Shown here: positions 42,301 through 49,261 of the stretch, in pieces
Position numbering within the stretch: position 1 is the stretch's first letter
How the letters are laid out: each line of letters begins with the position of its first letter
Assembly: GCA_021413735.1 (NCBI GenBank)
Contig: JAIOPV010000244.1
Location: 1-49,436 of the forward strand
Direction: 5' to 3'
DNA length: 49,436 nt
DNA from: Planctomycetota bacterium
Lineage (GTDB): Bacteria; Planctomycetota; Planctomycetia; Gemmatales; Gemmataceae
Made by a program: the position numbers and the translations under genes
The notes under the pieces: model-generated
Databases searched by the model: none
What the model was told of the DNA's origin: nothing
What the model saw: only the letters and a program-made list of their open reading frames with translations

Positions 42301-42634
42301 CGGCTCGCACCGAATCGAGGAACTCCGGGTACGTCGTGAGCGTGTCGGCGAAGAACTGCGACGTGGCGAGCAACTGGAGAACCGCGTCGAGTCCGCGAGC
42401 GCGTGATTCGAGTAGATGCGGGAGTTGCTGCCGTGCAACGGGCTGAGCGAGTAACCGTTCGAGGTTGTTCAGCGCCATGTCGGGGTCGGCGGTGCGCGGC
42501 AGCAACCGAGCTACCGGAGTGACGATGTCGGCAAATGCCTTCGCGCCGAGATGACTCGCGAGGGCGGCAAGATTGCGTTGCCCTCGGTCGGCATCACGGA
42601 CGAGTTTCAGGATGGGTTCTTCGTGCGCGGACAT
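39308..42634 (-). CDS. glnE: Bifunctional glutamine synthetase adenylyltransferase/deadenylase
   Basis: A 1108-residue enzyme that adenylylates glutamine synthetase when nitrogen is plentiful and removes AMP when it is scarce. Two nucleotidyltransferase domains are present: N-terminal GKLGGDELNYSSDIDLMFVY (about residues 222-241) and C-terminal GKLGGREISYHSDLDLLLVY (about 837-856), both with the paired Asp for metal. Flanking motifs such as GREVSH-type RAGRSGSAASN... and the HLLHQTF helix fit the family. It is longer than usual because of two in-frame repeat inserts (about residues 478-514 and 797-825). The start at 42634 begins the conserved region; the frame is open farther upstream. Confidence 0.93.
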   Translation of the reverse strand: MSAHEEPILKLVRDADRGQRNLAALASHLGAKAFADIVTPVARLLPRTADPDMALNNLERLLAQPVARQQLPHLLESRARGLDAVLQLLATSQFFADTLTTYPEFLDSVRAAPRRSPSTAELTAELRNEVEAAGDDPAVLRAFRRFRNRHTLRIGINDVIRDRPLEEVTRELARVADSSIEIALQYAMRTVANRFGTPTIAGVASAQITALAFGKLGGDELNYSSDIDLMFVYDHDGETTGRRTGVSNAEFFTRVVQDVIRLLQTPTDRGFAYRVDLRLRPEGNRGPLAQSMASTLSYYDTMGRTWERQALIKLRHVAGNAALAREFLVAVEPFVYRKYFSFAEINEVKALKRQMEQRAGRSGSAASNGGRELAHPEIPADVKTGRGGIRDIEYTVQFLQLLNGGDLPAVRQRNTLLALESLEIAGCLTPQETYILSDAYRFLRKTEHRLQLLFDLHTHKLPASRDELRKLALRMGYVPKAEGGRQKADQDAIDTLPAFRPLPSALLEGIPPSALSPQRRSPLDEYESAPSAVDTRELPADPLDQFIKDLSNKTDQDRIILNHLLHQTFADAGGKEEPEADLILDPDPDEATVRAVLGRYPFQDVPKAFANLSQLARESVPFLSARRCRHFLASIAPQLLRAVAETPDPDEALTQLERVSVSLGAKAVLWELFSSNPPSLRLYVDLCAGSPFLSGLLINNPGMIDELLDSLVLDQPRTAEELRAELAELCRGASDLDPILHSFQDKEFLRIGVGDLLGKVEVRLTTAALSDVADTVLNQVVELVEPEVRTRWGSPLRKAEGGRQKAETKAEDTDSIPASAYRLPPCRYALLGLGKLGGREISYHSDLDLLLVYEEDGTTDSGEPNAQFFTELAQKIIRTTSRMGPMGRLYAVDMRLRPTGKSGNLVLPLAEFQRYFSGSGCMLWERQSLSRARVVRGEPAFAADVTAAIRAAMLGKAWCPQLADEIRGMRQKLEVTANARSLKRGPGGIVDVEFVVQLLQLKYGREHPDVLKPNVWDSLDSLEAASLLPADDATALRDGYSFLRLVEARLRIVTDRPLTEIPENANDLAKLAHRLGFDSSGKFLAELKRITADVRTRYDAITTRERNP
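40161..40245. repeat. GGCGGAAGGC inverted-repeat element inside glnE (C-terminal)
   Basis: A left arm of GGCGGAAGGC units (40161-40192) and a right arm of GCCTTCTGCC/GCCTTCCGCC units (40201-40245) can fold into a long hairpin. Read in glnE it encodes LRKAEGGRQKAETKAED then ASAYRLPP, directly before the second catalytic motif. No stop codons, frame kept. Confidence 0.88.
41094..41200. repeat. GGCGGAAGGC inverted-repeat element inside glnE (linker)
   Basis: Left arm 41094-41151 and right arm 41168-41200, same units as the copy at 40161. Encodes KAEGGRQKADQDAID then FRPLPSALLEGIPPSALS between the two halves of the enzyme. Frame kept. Confidence 0.88.
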
Positions 42635-42808
42635 GCGGTCATCATACCGCTGGAAGGAAGCCGGGCGAACGAGATGACCTGTTGCTTGCGGCGTTGGCAA
42701 GGAAAAGGAAGTGGTTGCGGCGTTTCTCATTGATTCCGGGCGACAGGCACACCCATCCCCGGAACCATGTTACTCGTTGCGGCTAATTCTTGGCTTTCGC
42801 TCTATCCA
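42635..42808. other. Gap between SGNH hydrolase and glnE
   Basis: 174 bp, no gene or repeat recognised. It should hold the glnE promoter, unless glnE is read through from the SGNH gene upstream. No promoter box was assigned. Confidence 0.4.
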
Positions 42809-44152
42809 TCACTTTGCAGGCGCGGGCACGATATCGAAGTGAAGCGTCTGCGGTTTCGCAGCTTCACGAATCTTCACATCGGCCTCTTCGACCTTCTTCC
42901 CGAGAGCCGCGAGATCTTCCGACAACTTCGGATCGGCTTTCGCGGAAAGCGTCTTCGAGAGAGTTCGCCAGTTTCCGACGATGCCTTCCTTGTCCGCCAC
43001 CGCCTTCAGCACCGCTCGCATCTGTGCGATCACCGGATTCACGGTCTTCGCCATCGGTTCGGGTTGGAGCGCAGTCAGGTTCACGCCTTCAGCGAGCTGC
43101 TTCGCGGTGTACTTCCCAGACGCGATCCCACCGATCTTCAGCAGGTAATTTCCATCCTTGAGGTTGCCCACCTTCAGCGTGTACTGACTCAGCGCCAGCA
43201 CATCCGGAGCGATCGCCAGTGCGGAACGGCCATCGTCAGGAATCGGGAACGGCAGGCACTCGTCGAGCCGATCGAACGAGACACCGCCGGCATCGTTCTT
43301 CAATCCCGTGACCACGCAGCCCTTCGCGTCAATGCGACCACCTTCGGCGTCGATGGCCACGGTGCTGACGAAGCCCTGGGCACCGAGGTCTTTCAACATC
43401 GCCGCTGCCATCATCAGTTGTCCTGGGGGGCCAGGGTGAACTGCGTCGCCGGTCAGATTCACTCCCATCGCCGGATTCTTCTCCTGTGCTGCGAGGAATG
43501 CTCGCAGTTGTTCGACGCCAGCGATTGAATCGTCGGCGGCGGCGAGCTTCAGATCGTTGATAGCCGAATGAATCTTCTCGCGGGGCTTATTCTTGCCCCA
43601 CACGTCCACCAGTGCGTGGAACTGGTCGGCGTAGGGAATCTTTTCCTTCTCGCTGAAGGTCTTCAGAGCGGTCGCGTACTCGCTGAGCCGGACGTTCCGA
43701 CCGGCGGCCTTGGCCATGATCGTGCCGTCGTTCACGGGGCTGGCGGAAAGGATGATCGGCTGGGCGCCGCTCTTGCGAATTCGCTCGACCATCGTGCCCA
43801 TCTGCTTGATGAACGCATCAGTTGGCGTACCGCCAGCGTCGTTCATGCCAAGCTCGACCGACACAATGGTTGGCTTCCAGCCTGCGATGTCGTAATCGAA
43901 GCGCGCGAGTGTGCTCGGGATGGTGTGACCGCCGACGCCCGAGTTGCGGAATGCGAACTTCAGCTTCGGATAGCGTGCGTAACAGAACGCCTCGAAGTAG
44001 TTCGAGTGCTGATGCTGGGCTGTGATGCTGTCGCCAGCCATCACCCACACGTCACCGTCTTTGAGCGGGAAAGATGTGGGGTCAGCGGCGGTTGCTGGGG
44101 TCGCCAGGAATCCGAGGATGGCGAGCAACGCGAACGAACAGACACGACGCAT
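42809..44152 (-). CDS. Secreted SGNH/GDSL-family esterase
   Basis: A 447-residue exported esterase. Signal peptide MRRVCSFALLAILGFLATPA, cut near ATAAD. Block I is WVMAGDSITAQHQ (GDS intact), block II has the Gly in SGVGGHT, block III is ELGMNDAGG, and block V is DAVHPGPPG, so the Ser/Gly/Asn/His set is complete. The C-terminal 200 residues lack a named domain and end in a helical Lys/Glu-rich part. The start has GGGAG 8 nt upstream. It lies 93 bp after the copper amine oxidase gene on the same strand, with no clear functional tie to nitrogen use. Confidence 0.9.
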   Translation of the reverse strand: MRRVCSFALLAILGFLATPATAADPTSFPLKDGDVWVMAGDSITAQHQHSNYFEAFCYARYPKLKFAFRNSGVGGHTIPSTLARFDYDIAGWKPTIVSVELGMNDAGGTPTDAFIKQMGTMVERIRKSGAQPIILSASPVNDGTIMAKAAGRNVRLSEYATALKTFSEKEKIPYADQFHALVDVWGKNKPREKIHSAINDLKLAAADDSIAGVEQLRAFLAAQEKNPAMGVNLTGDAVHPGPPGQLMMAAAMLKDLGAQGFVSTVAIDAEGGRIDAKGCVVTGLKNDAGGVSFDRLDECLPFPIPDDGRSALAIAPDVLALSQYTLKVGNLKDGNYLLKIGGIASGKYTAKQLAEGVNLTALQPEPMAKTVNPVIAQMRAVLKAVADKEGIVGNWRTLSKTLSAKADPKLSEDLAALGKKVEEADVKIREAAKPQTLHFDIVPAPAK

Positions 44153-44245
44153 GAGAGGCTCCCTGAGAGGAGTGAGGTGGGCACGAACACAGACGAAGTG
44201 ATCGTAGCCCGCAGCTCCCTCAACCGCCAGAAGCCGCCGTGTGAA

Positions 44246-46153
44246 TCAATGACAGCAACTCTTCGCTTCGACTTTCTTCGGTTCGCTTGGGGGCACATCG
44301 TTCGCGGGGTTCATGTCGAAGAAACCGGACGGCTTCAGCAGGAACCCGATGTATGCCGTCGGCATCACGGGGTAGTCCTCGGGCCGCGGAATGTGCGTGT
44401 GCCCGAACGTGTACCACAACACCACATCCGTATCCGCAATCGGACGGTCGGCGTCGGTCCACTTCAGCAGGCCGTCGCCGCCGGTGCTCTGGTTCGGGTA
44501 GTCGCCGGCCGCGTACTTCTCACCCTCCGCGAACGGCGTCACCCACACATGATGATTCACGAAGCCCGCTCGTTTCCGCCACCACGCATTCGGCGACGCC
44601 AACGGATACGAGTTGTCGCCCGGCAGGAAGCGATACCCCACCGGATCGCCGACCGCATTCAGCACGCGAGGGTTCGTCACCTTCCAGGTTCGTGCCGTTT
44701 CGAGATTGAGGTGAGCGCGTGCTTGCTTCTCGGTTTCGAGCGTCGTCGCCTTCGCACGGAAAGCGTTCTCGTAGGGGTTGTTCTCATCCACGGGATCAGC
44801 GACCACATCCACGCGCTGCACCGTGTTCGCATTGCCATCGAGGTTGAAGTCGAGCCGCACATTGAAGAAGTGCTGATGATTCGGAGCGTAGAGTTGCGGC
44901 GCGATCATCGTGCCGAACGGTGGCTTCTCGCCCGGCCGCGTCGCACCCAGCGACAGAATGCCCGTTAGCTTGATCTCGAACTGAATGTTGCCGTCCTGGT
45001 AGAGATACCAGAAGAAGCCGTACTCGTAGTTCTCGACCGTGGACACCGACGAAATCACGAGTCGCCGTGAACGCCGCACCTCGGGCGAATCGGGCAGCCG
45101 TCGATCCGTGTGCTTCCACAGGATGCCGTAGTCTTCCTCGTGCATGCAAATCGCGTTCGGGATTCGCAACGGATTGCCGCGACTGTCGCAAAGGTGAGCG
45201 TCGAGGTAGTGAATGTGCCCGAGGCAATCGCAGCCGAGTTGCAGGCTGTTCGCGCACATGCCCATACCGTACTCGCCGACATCGAACGCGTTCTTGCGAA
45301 CTTGCGTGGCGGTCGGGTCGCCATATGGCACGACCATTTCCGTCAGCGATGCCCGATAAAGGATGCTCCGATCGCGGCCCTTGTCGCGGTAAGCGATGTT
45401 GTGCAGCGTCATCCCTTCGCGAGCGTTGAAGCCAACGACGAACGACCAGTTCTGCCACGCAACCTTGTTGCCATCGACGGTGAAGCTCGGGCCTTCGGGC
45501 TGCGTGATCGCGAGCGGTTTGATGTCGGTGCGTTTCCCAGGTACGCGATCCGCGGCGTAGTTGCCGGCCTGCGGCGGAAGCGGCCACTGCCCGTATTCCT
45601 CGACGCGAAGCACCTTCATCTTGTTGAGATCGACCACGGGACGAATGCCTTCGATGGGGCGAACGTAGCCGTTGTCGGTGGGGTCGCTGCGGACGAAGCA
45701 CAGCGGGCGTGCGAGTCGCATCCCCTTCTCTTCGGCTGTGCCGTAGTAACCGGCGCTCCAGATATCGACCATCACGAGCTTCGTGTCGGTGATGCCGTAC
45801 TGCTTCTTCAACGCGGCCGCGAACTCGGGACAGTTCAGGACGGCCTGTTCGCACTCGACCTGCTCGTCGATGGTCATCGTCGGCTGCACATCCGGGATGT
45901 GCTTGTACGCCGTTACCGTGCCCGCAGTGAGGTTCACTTCCGTTTCGAAGCACGAGTTCGTGGCGTTGTCGAACAGCACCGCTGCCGCGTGTCTGGGCAA
46001 CTTCGCGCCACCGTGAATCTCAGTTTTGAGGGGTTCTTTCAGCATGACGCTGACGAAGCGTGTGGTCGGCGTGATTTTTCCAGAATCGCGGAGAACCTGC
46101 ACAGCGATTGCGACTTCCGCGGCGGAGAGCGGTTCGAGCGGGTGACGCGGCAT
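44246..46153 (-). CDS. Copper amine oxidase (topaquinone)
   Basis: A 635-residue primary-amine oxidase that turns amines into aldehydes, ammonia and peroxide. The topaquinone precursor is Tyr376 in the N-Y-E-Y motif (ENYEYGFF, codon 45026-45028). The catalytic-base Asp is in FDVGEYGMG (Asp291), and the first two copper His are in NHQHFF (426, 428); the third is probably in NHHVWVTPF. No signal peptide, unlike many family members, so it may be cytoplasmic. A C-terminal KSCCH tail could bind metal. The start was set at 46153; an upstream start would cross the PII terminator. Released ammonia could feed glutamine synthetase. Confidence 0.92.
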   Translation of the reverse strand: MPRHPLEPLSAAEVAIAVQVLRDSGKITPTTRFVSVMLKEPLKTEIHGGAKLPRHAAAVLFDNATNSCFETEVNLTAGTVTAYKHIPDVQPTMTIDEQVECEQAVLNCPEFAAALKKQYGITDTKLVMVDIWSAGYYGTAEEKGMRLARPLCFVRSDPTDNGYVRPIEGIRPVVDLNKMKVLRVEEYGQWPLPPQAGNYAADRVPGKRTDIKPLAITQPEGPSFTVDGNKVAWQNWSFVVGFNAREGMTLHNIAYRDKGRDRSILYRASLTEMVVPYGDPTATQVRKNAFDVGEYGMGMCANSLQLGCDCLGHIHYLDAHLCDSRGNPLRIPNAICMHEEDYGILWKHTDRRLPDSPEVRRSRRLVISSVSTVENYEYGFFWYLYQDGNIQFEIKLTGILSLGATRPGEKPPFGTMIAPQLYAPNHQHFFNVRLDFNLDGNANTVQRVDVVADPVDENNPYENAFRAKATTLETEKQARAHLNLETARTWKVTNPRVLNAVGDPVGYRFLPGDNSYPLASPNAWWRKRAGFVNHHVWVTPFAEGEKYAAGDYPNQSTGGDGLLKWTDADRPIADTDVVLWYTFGHTHIPRPEDYPVMPTAYIGFLLKPSGFFDMNPANDVPPSEPKKVEAKSCCH

Positions 46154-46201
46154 GGTGGTGATTGGGTTGAAGGTGACGGGCGCACGCCTGAGGGTACACA
46201 A

Positions 46202-46229
46202 AAGCCCACCCGTTGCAACGGGTGGGCTT
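46202..46229 (-). terminator. Terminator after the PII gene
   Basis: A perfect 28-nt palindrome AAGCCCACCCGTTG and complement. On the minus strand it is followed by TTTT (46200-46203), the intrinsic terminator form. It separates the PII gene from the amine oxidase, so the latter may have its own promoter in the short 48-bp remainder. Confidence 0.8.
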
Positions 46230-46257
46230 GGGGTGAACGACATTCTGTCGTTGTAAA

Positions 46258-46611
46258 TTACGGTCCAATCGCTTCGCCGCCGCGTTCGCCTGTGCGAATC
46301 CGGACAGCGTCTTCGAGCGGCAGCACGAAAATCTTTCCGTCGCCGATGGTGCCCGTTTCGCCGCTGCGGGCCGAGTGAACGATCGCCTCGATGGTTGCCT
46401 CAACGAAAGGCTCGGTTACGGCAATCTCCAGCTTCAACTTCGGCACAAGGCGAATCTGCACCTCCGTGCCGCGGTAGACTTCGGTGTAACCGCGCTGACG
46501 ACCGCAACCGCGGACATCGCTGACGGTCATGAGGTAGACATCGCGCTCAGCGAGCGCCTTCTGCACATCTTCGAGCTTTTCAGGGCGGATGATCGCAACA
46601 ACAAGTTTCAT
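46258..46611 (-). CDS. glnB: PII nitrogen-regulatory protein (GlnB/GlnK)
   Basis: A 117-residue trimeric nitrogen and energy sensor that binds ATP/ADP and 2-oxoglutarate and can block Amt pores. The N-terminal MKLVVAIIRPEKLEDVQKAL, the T-loop region from GRQRGYTEVYRGTEV and the C-terminal GDGKIFVLPLEDAVRIRTGE are all typical. In the T-loop, residue 51 is Val (GTEV) where enteric PII has the uridylylated Tyr51; Tyr46 and Tyr42 are present. So the usual modification site is absent. Whether to call it GlnB or GlnK cannot be settled from sequence, but the place next to amt favours GlnK function. There is no strong ribosome-binding site. Confidence 0.93.
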   Translation of the reverse strand: MKLVVAIIRPEKLEDVQKALAERDVYLMTVSDVRGCGRQRGYTEVYRGTEVQIRLVPKLKLEIAVTEPFVEATIEAIVHSARSGETGTIGDGKIFVLPLEDAVRIRTGERGGEAIGP

Positions 46612-46653
46612 GGAATCGGTCGTGTGGTTGTGGGGTGGAGGAGAACGTTAAGT

Positions 46654-46705
46654 GGCTGCGCCGTCGGAGCAGCCTCAACACAGGTCGCCCCAGTTGGGGC
46701 GACCT
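46654..46705. terminator. Two hairpins between amt and PII genes
   Basis: A hairpin GGCTGC-x-CC...GG-x-GCAGCC (46654-46674) is followed by a perfect 11-bp stem AGGTCGCCCCA-GT-TGGGGCGACCT (46682-46705). The second strongly resembles the hairpin at 20661. They could reduce read-through from amt into the PII gene or end the amt transcript. Confidence 0.65.
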
Positions 46706-46720
46706 CGAAACGTCGGACGA

Positions 46721-49261
46721 TCAGGTCGCCTTCACCGCCTTCACCGACTTGCCAAGGTGCTTGGTGAGGAGAGCAGAGAGCCGCTTCGCCACTTCAGCCT
46801 GATCGCCACCACGGAACTTGAATGTCGTCCCGCGAACGGTCGTGACATACGGGTAGACCGCCAGGAAGTTCGGATCGACCGGGCCATCCGTTGGCTGGCA
46901 CAGGTCGGTCCAGACCTTCATCAGTTCTCCGGCCTCGGTCCCGTTCAGTTGAAGCTCGAACCGACCGTTGCCGTTGCCCTTTGGTGCTGCCGCAGCGCGA
47001 GGTTCGGTGTTGACCACCGTCACCGATTCCGTTGCAGGGCTGAAGTCGAAGCCGACTTCGCCGTGTTCCGTGCGGTCAAGCCCATCGGCCTCACCCTTCT
47101 CGTTCGTCTTGAACCGACCGAGCGTGATTGCTTGCGTCAGAACACACAGAAGCAGGCTCCCGACGAACGCGAACACCACCGAGATACCCGCAGCCTTGAT
47201 CTGAATCATCAACTGCGACATCGAGGTCTTCTTGTTCGCATCCTGCGTGTCGATGATGCCCTTGAGTTGTGTGATCTCGTTTTCCATCGTGGTGACAGCA
47301 CCCGCCGCGACGCCGGCCTCGGCTTCCAACTTCGACAGGTCTTCCTTTTCCTTCTTGGTCTTGTCCTTGGCATCCGTGAGTGCGTCGGCCTTGTCATCTC
47401 GCTTGCCGGGTTCGGCAGCATCGAATGCTTCTTGTGCAGTTGTTTCTGCCTTGGCAAGTTCTTCGAGTTTCGCGGTCAACTCCGTGTTCTTCGTGTCGAA
47501 CTTCTTCTTCGCTTCCTCGGCCTCTTTCTTCAGCTTCTCCAACTCTGGGCTGTCAGTCGGCTTGCCGTCCTTCATGACAGGCTTGATCTTCTCGTACTTC
47601 GCGCGGTGAGCGGTGAAGGCCAACATTCCGTCTGCACTTGCGGACTGAACCAACTGAGAGCAGAACACGCCGGTCAACACGGCACCGACGAACCCGCCGA
47701 CGCCGTGAACACCGAAGGCGTCGAGAGAGTCGTCGTATCCGAGCTTGTTCTTCAGCGCTACAGCGAGGTAGCAAATAACCGCAGCCGCCACGCCGATGCA
47801 CAGGCCGCCGCCGATGTACACGAAACCGCTCGCTGGCGTCACCGCGACCAAGCCCGCAACGATTCCCGACGCCAGCCCCAGAGCCGTTGGCTTGCCCTTG
47901 TGAATCCACTCGACGAGCATCCACATGAGACCAGCAGCAGCCGCAGCAGCTTGCGTTGCGGCGAACGCGGAACCCGCAAGATTATCGCTACGAACCGAGC
48001 TACCGCCGTTGAACCCGAACCAACCGAACCACAGGAACCCAGCACCGAGAAGCGTCAGCACCATGCTGTTCGGGTGAGCGATGGTCTTCGGGTAGCCATG
48101 CCGTTTGCCCAATACGAGGCAGCACGCGAGGCCGGCCATGCCAGCCGCGATGTGAACGACCGTTCCACCAGCGAAGTCGAGCGCACCCATCTTGCCGAGG
48201 AATCCAATCGCCGCCGCTCCTTGTTTCGCGGCTGGTACCGTTGGGTCGAACCAGTCCCACGCCCAAACCATGTGAGCAAGCGGGCAGTAGATGAACGTGA
48301 CCCACAGAATCATGAAGATGCAGAACGGCCAAAAGCGGATACGTTCAGCGATTGCACCCGAGATTAGAGCTGGGGTGATGATCGCGAACATGCCCTGGAA
48401 CATGACGTGAACGTAAACCGGAATGTCGTAGCCCGGCAGGTTCGCGCTCGCTTCAATTCCCTTGAGGAAGAGGAGATCCGAACTCCATCCAACGAGGCCA
48501 CCCGCATCGACTCCCATTGCGCTAATCGTGAATGCCGACGGACCGAATGCAAGGCTGTATCCGATCGCGAGCCAGTACACGCCGACCACAGCGAGAGCGG
48601 CCATGCTCTGCATCATCGTGGCGAGAACGTTCTTGCGACGCACCATACCGCCGTAGAACAGCGCCAGACCCGGAACCATGAACAGCACGAACGCGCTACT
48701 GGTCAGCATCCAGGCGGTGTCGCCGCGCTGCTTTCCAACGGTTGCGGCTGCCCCGATGTCGCCGGTCACCTTCTCGCTGGCCTTCTTGGCCTCTTCCGCG
48801 CCCTTCTCCAACGCGCTGATCTTCTCACCTGCTGCTTTCGCATCGCCGCTGCCAGCTTTCGCTTCGGCCGCAATTTTCTCGGCGGCGTCTGCTTTCGCGA
48901 TCGCATCCGCAGCGGACTTCTTCGCGTCAGCAAGGCCATCGGTCGCTTCTTTCGCTGCTTTCGTCGCAGCTTCGATCTTCGCCTCAGCCGCTTTCACCGC
49001 TTTTGCTTCATCGGTGAGCTTAGTTTTCAGCTCGATGAGTGATGCTTTGAGGTCATCAACATCTTTTTGGCTCACCGTGGACTTCGATGGCGGAGTCTCC
49101 TTGTCCTTTGAGTCGAGGTCTTTGTCCTTGACTTTGTCTTTGATCTCCTTGATTTCTTTGTCCTGCCCAATTTTCGGGCTATGAGACTGTGCCCGGTTCG
49201 TGGGCAACGCGGCACACGCGAGAAGGAGGCTCGCTGCGACTAGCAACCGACGGGAACTCAT
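46721..49261 (-). CDS. Ammonium transporter with coiled-coil and C-terminal extensions
   Basis: An 846-residue Amt-family protein, about twice the usual length. Signal peptide (1-24); Ala/Lys/Glu-rich coiled coil (65-165); Amt core from residue 182, with pore His370 (GTVVHIAAG), His519 (FGVHGVGG) and Asp362 (ALDFAGG). A second charged coiled coil lies at about 555-680, between what should be TM10 and TM11. The final helix (690-710) is followed by the normal cytoplasmic tail (EHGEVGFDF) and an extra domain of about 95 residues (VTVVNTEPR ... KAVKAT). With standard topology both coiled coils are outside and the extra domain inside, facing PII. AGGTGA precedes the ATG. A probable sigma-54 promoter lies upstream. 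Confidence 0.93.
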   Translation of the reverse strand: MSSRRLLVAASLLLACAALPTNRAQSHSPKIGQDKEIKEIKDKVKDKDLDSKDKETPPSKSTVSQKDVDDLKASLIELKTKLTDEAKAVKAAEAKIEAATKAAKEATDGLADAKKSAADAIAKADAAEKIAAEAKAGSGDAKAAGEKISALEKGAEEAKKASEKVTGDIGAAATVGKQRGDTAWMLTSSAFVLFMVPGLALFYGGMVRRKNVLATMMQSMAALAVVGVYWLAIGYSLAFGPSAFTISAMGVDAGGLVGWSSDLLFLKGIEASANLPGYDIPVYVHVMFQGMFAIITPALISGAIAERIRFWPFCIFMILWVTFIYCPLAHMVWAWDWFDPTVPAAKQGAAAIGFLGKMGALDFAGGTVVHIAAGMAGLACCLVLGKRHGYPKTIAHPNSMVLTLLGAGFLWFGWFGFNGGSSVRSDNLAGSAFAATQAAAAAAGLMWMLVEWIHKGKPTALGLASGIVAGLVAVTPASGFVYIGGGLCIGVAAAVICYLAVALKNKLGYDDSLDAFGVHGVGGFVGAVLTGVFCSQLVQSASADGMLAFTAHRAKYEKIKPVMKDGKPTDSPELEKLKKEAEEAKKKFDTKNTELTAKLEELAKAETTAQEAFDAAEPGKRDDKADALTDAKDKTKKEKEDLSKLEAEAGVAAGAVTTMENEITQLKGIIDTQDANKKTSMSQLMIQIKAAGISVVFAFVGSLLLCVLTQAITLGRFKTNEKGEADGLDRTEHGEVGFDFSPATESVTVVNTEPRAAAAPKGNGNGRFELQLNGTEAGELMKVWTDLCQPTDGPVDPNFLAVYPYVTTVRGTTFKFRGGDQAEVAKRLSALLTKHLGKSVKAVKAT

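Noticed and set aside
46154-46243. Upstream start for the amine oxidase
   Set aside because: It would run through the strong palindromic terminator of the PII gene.
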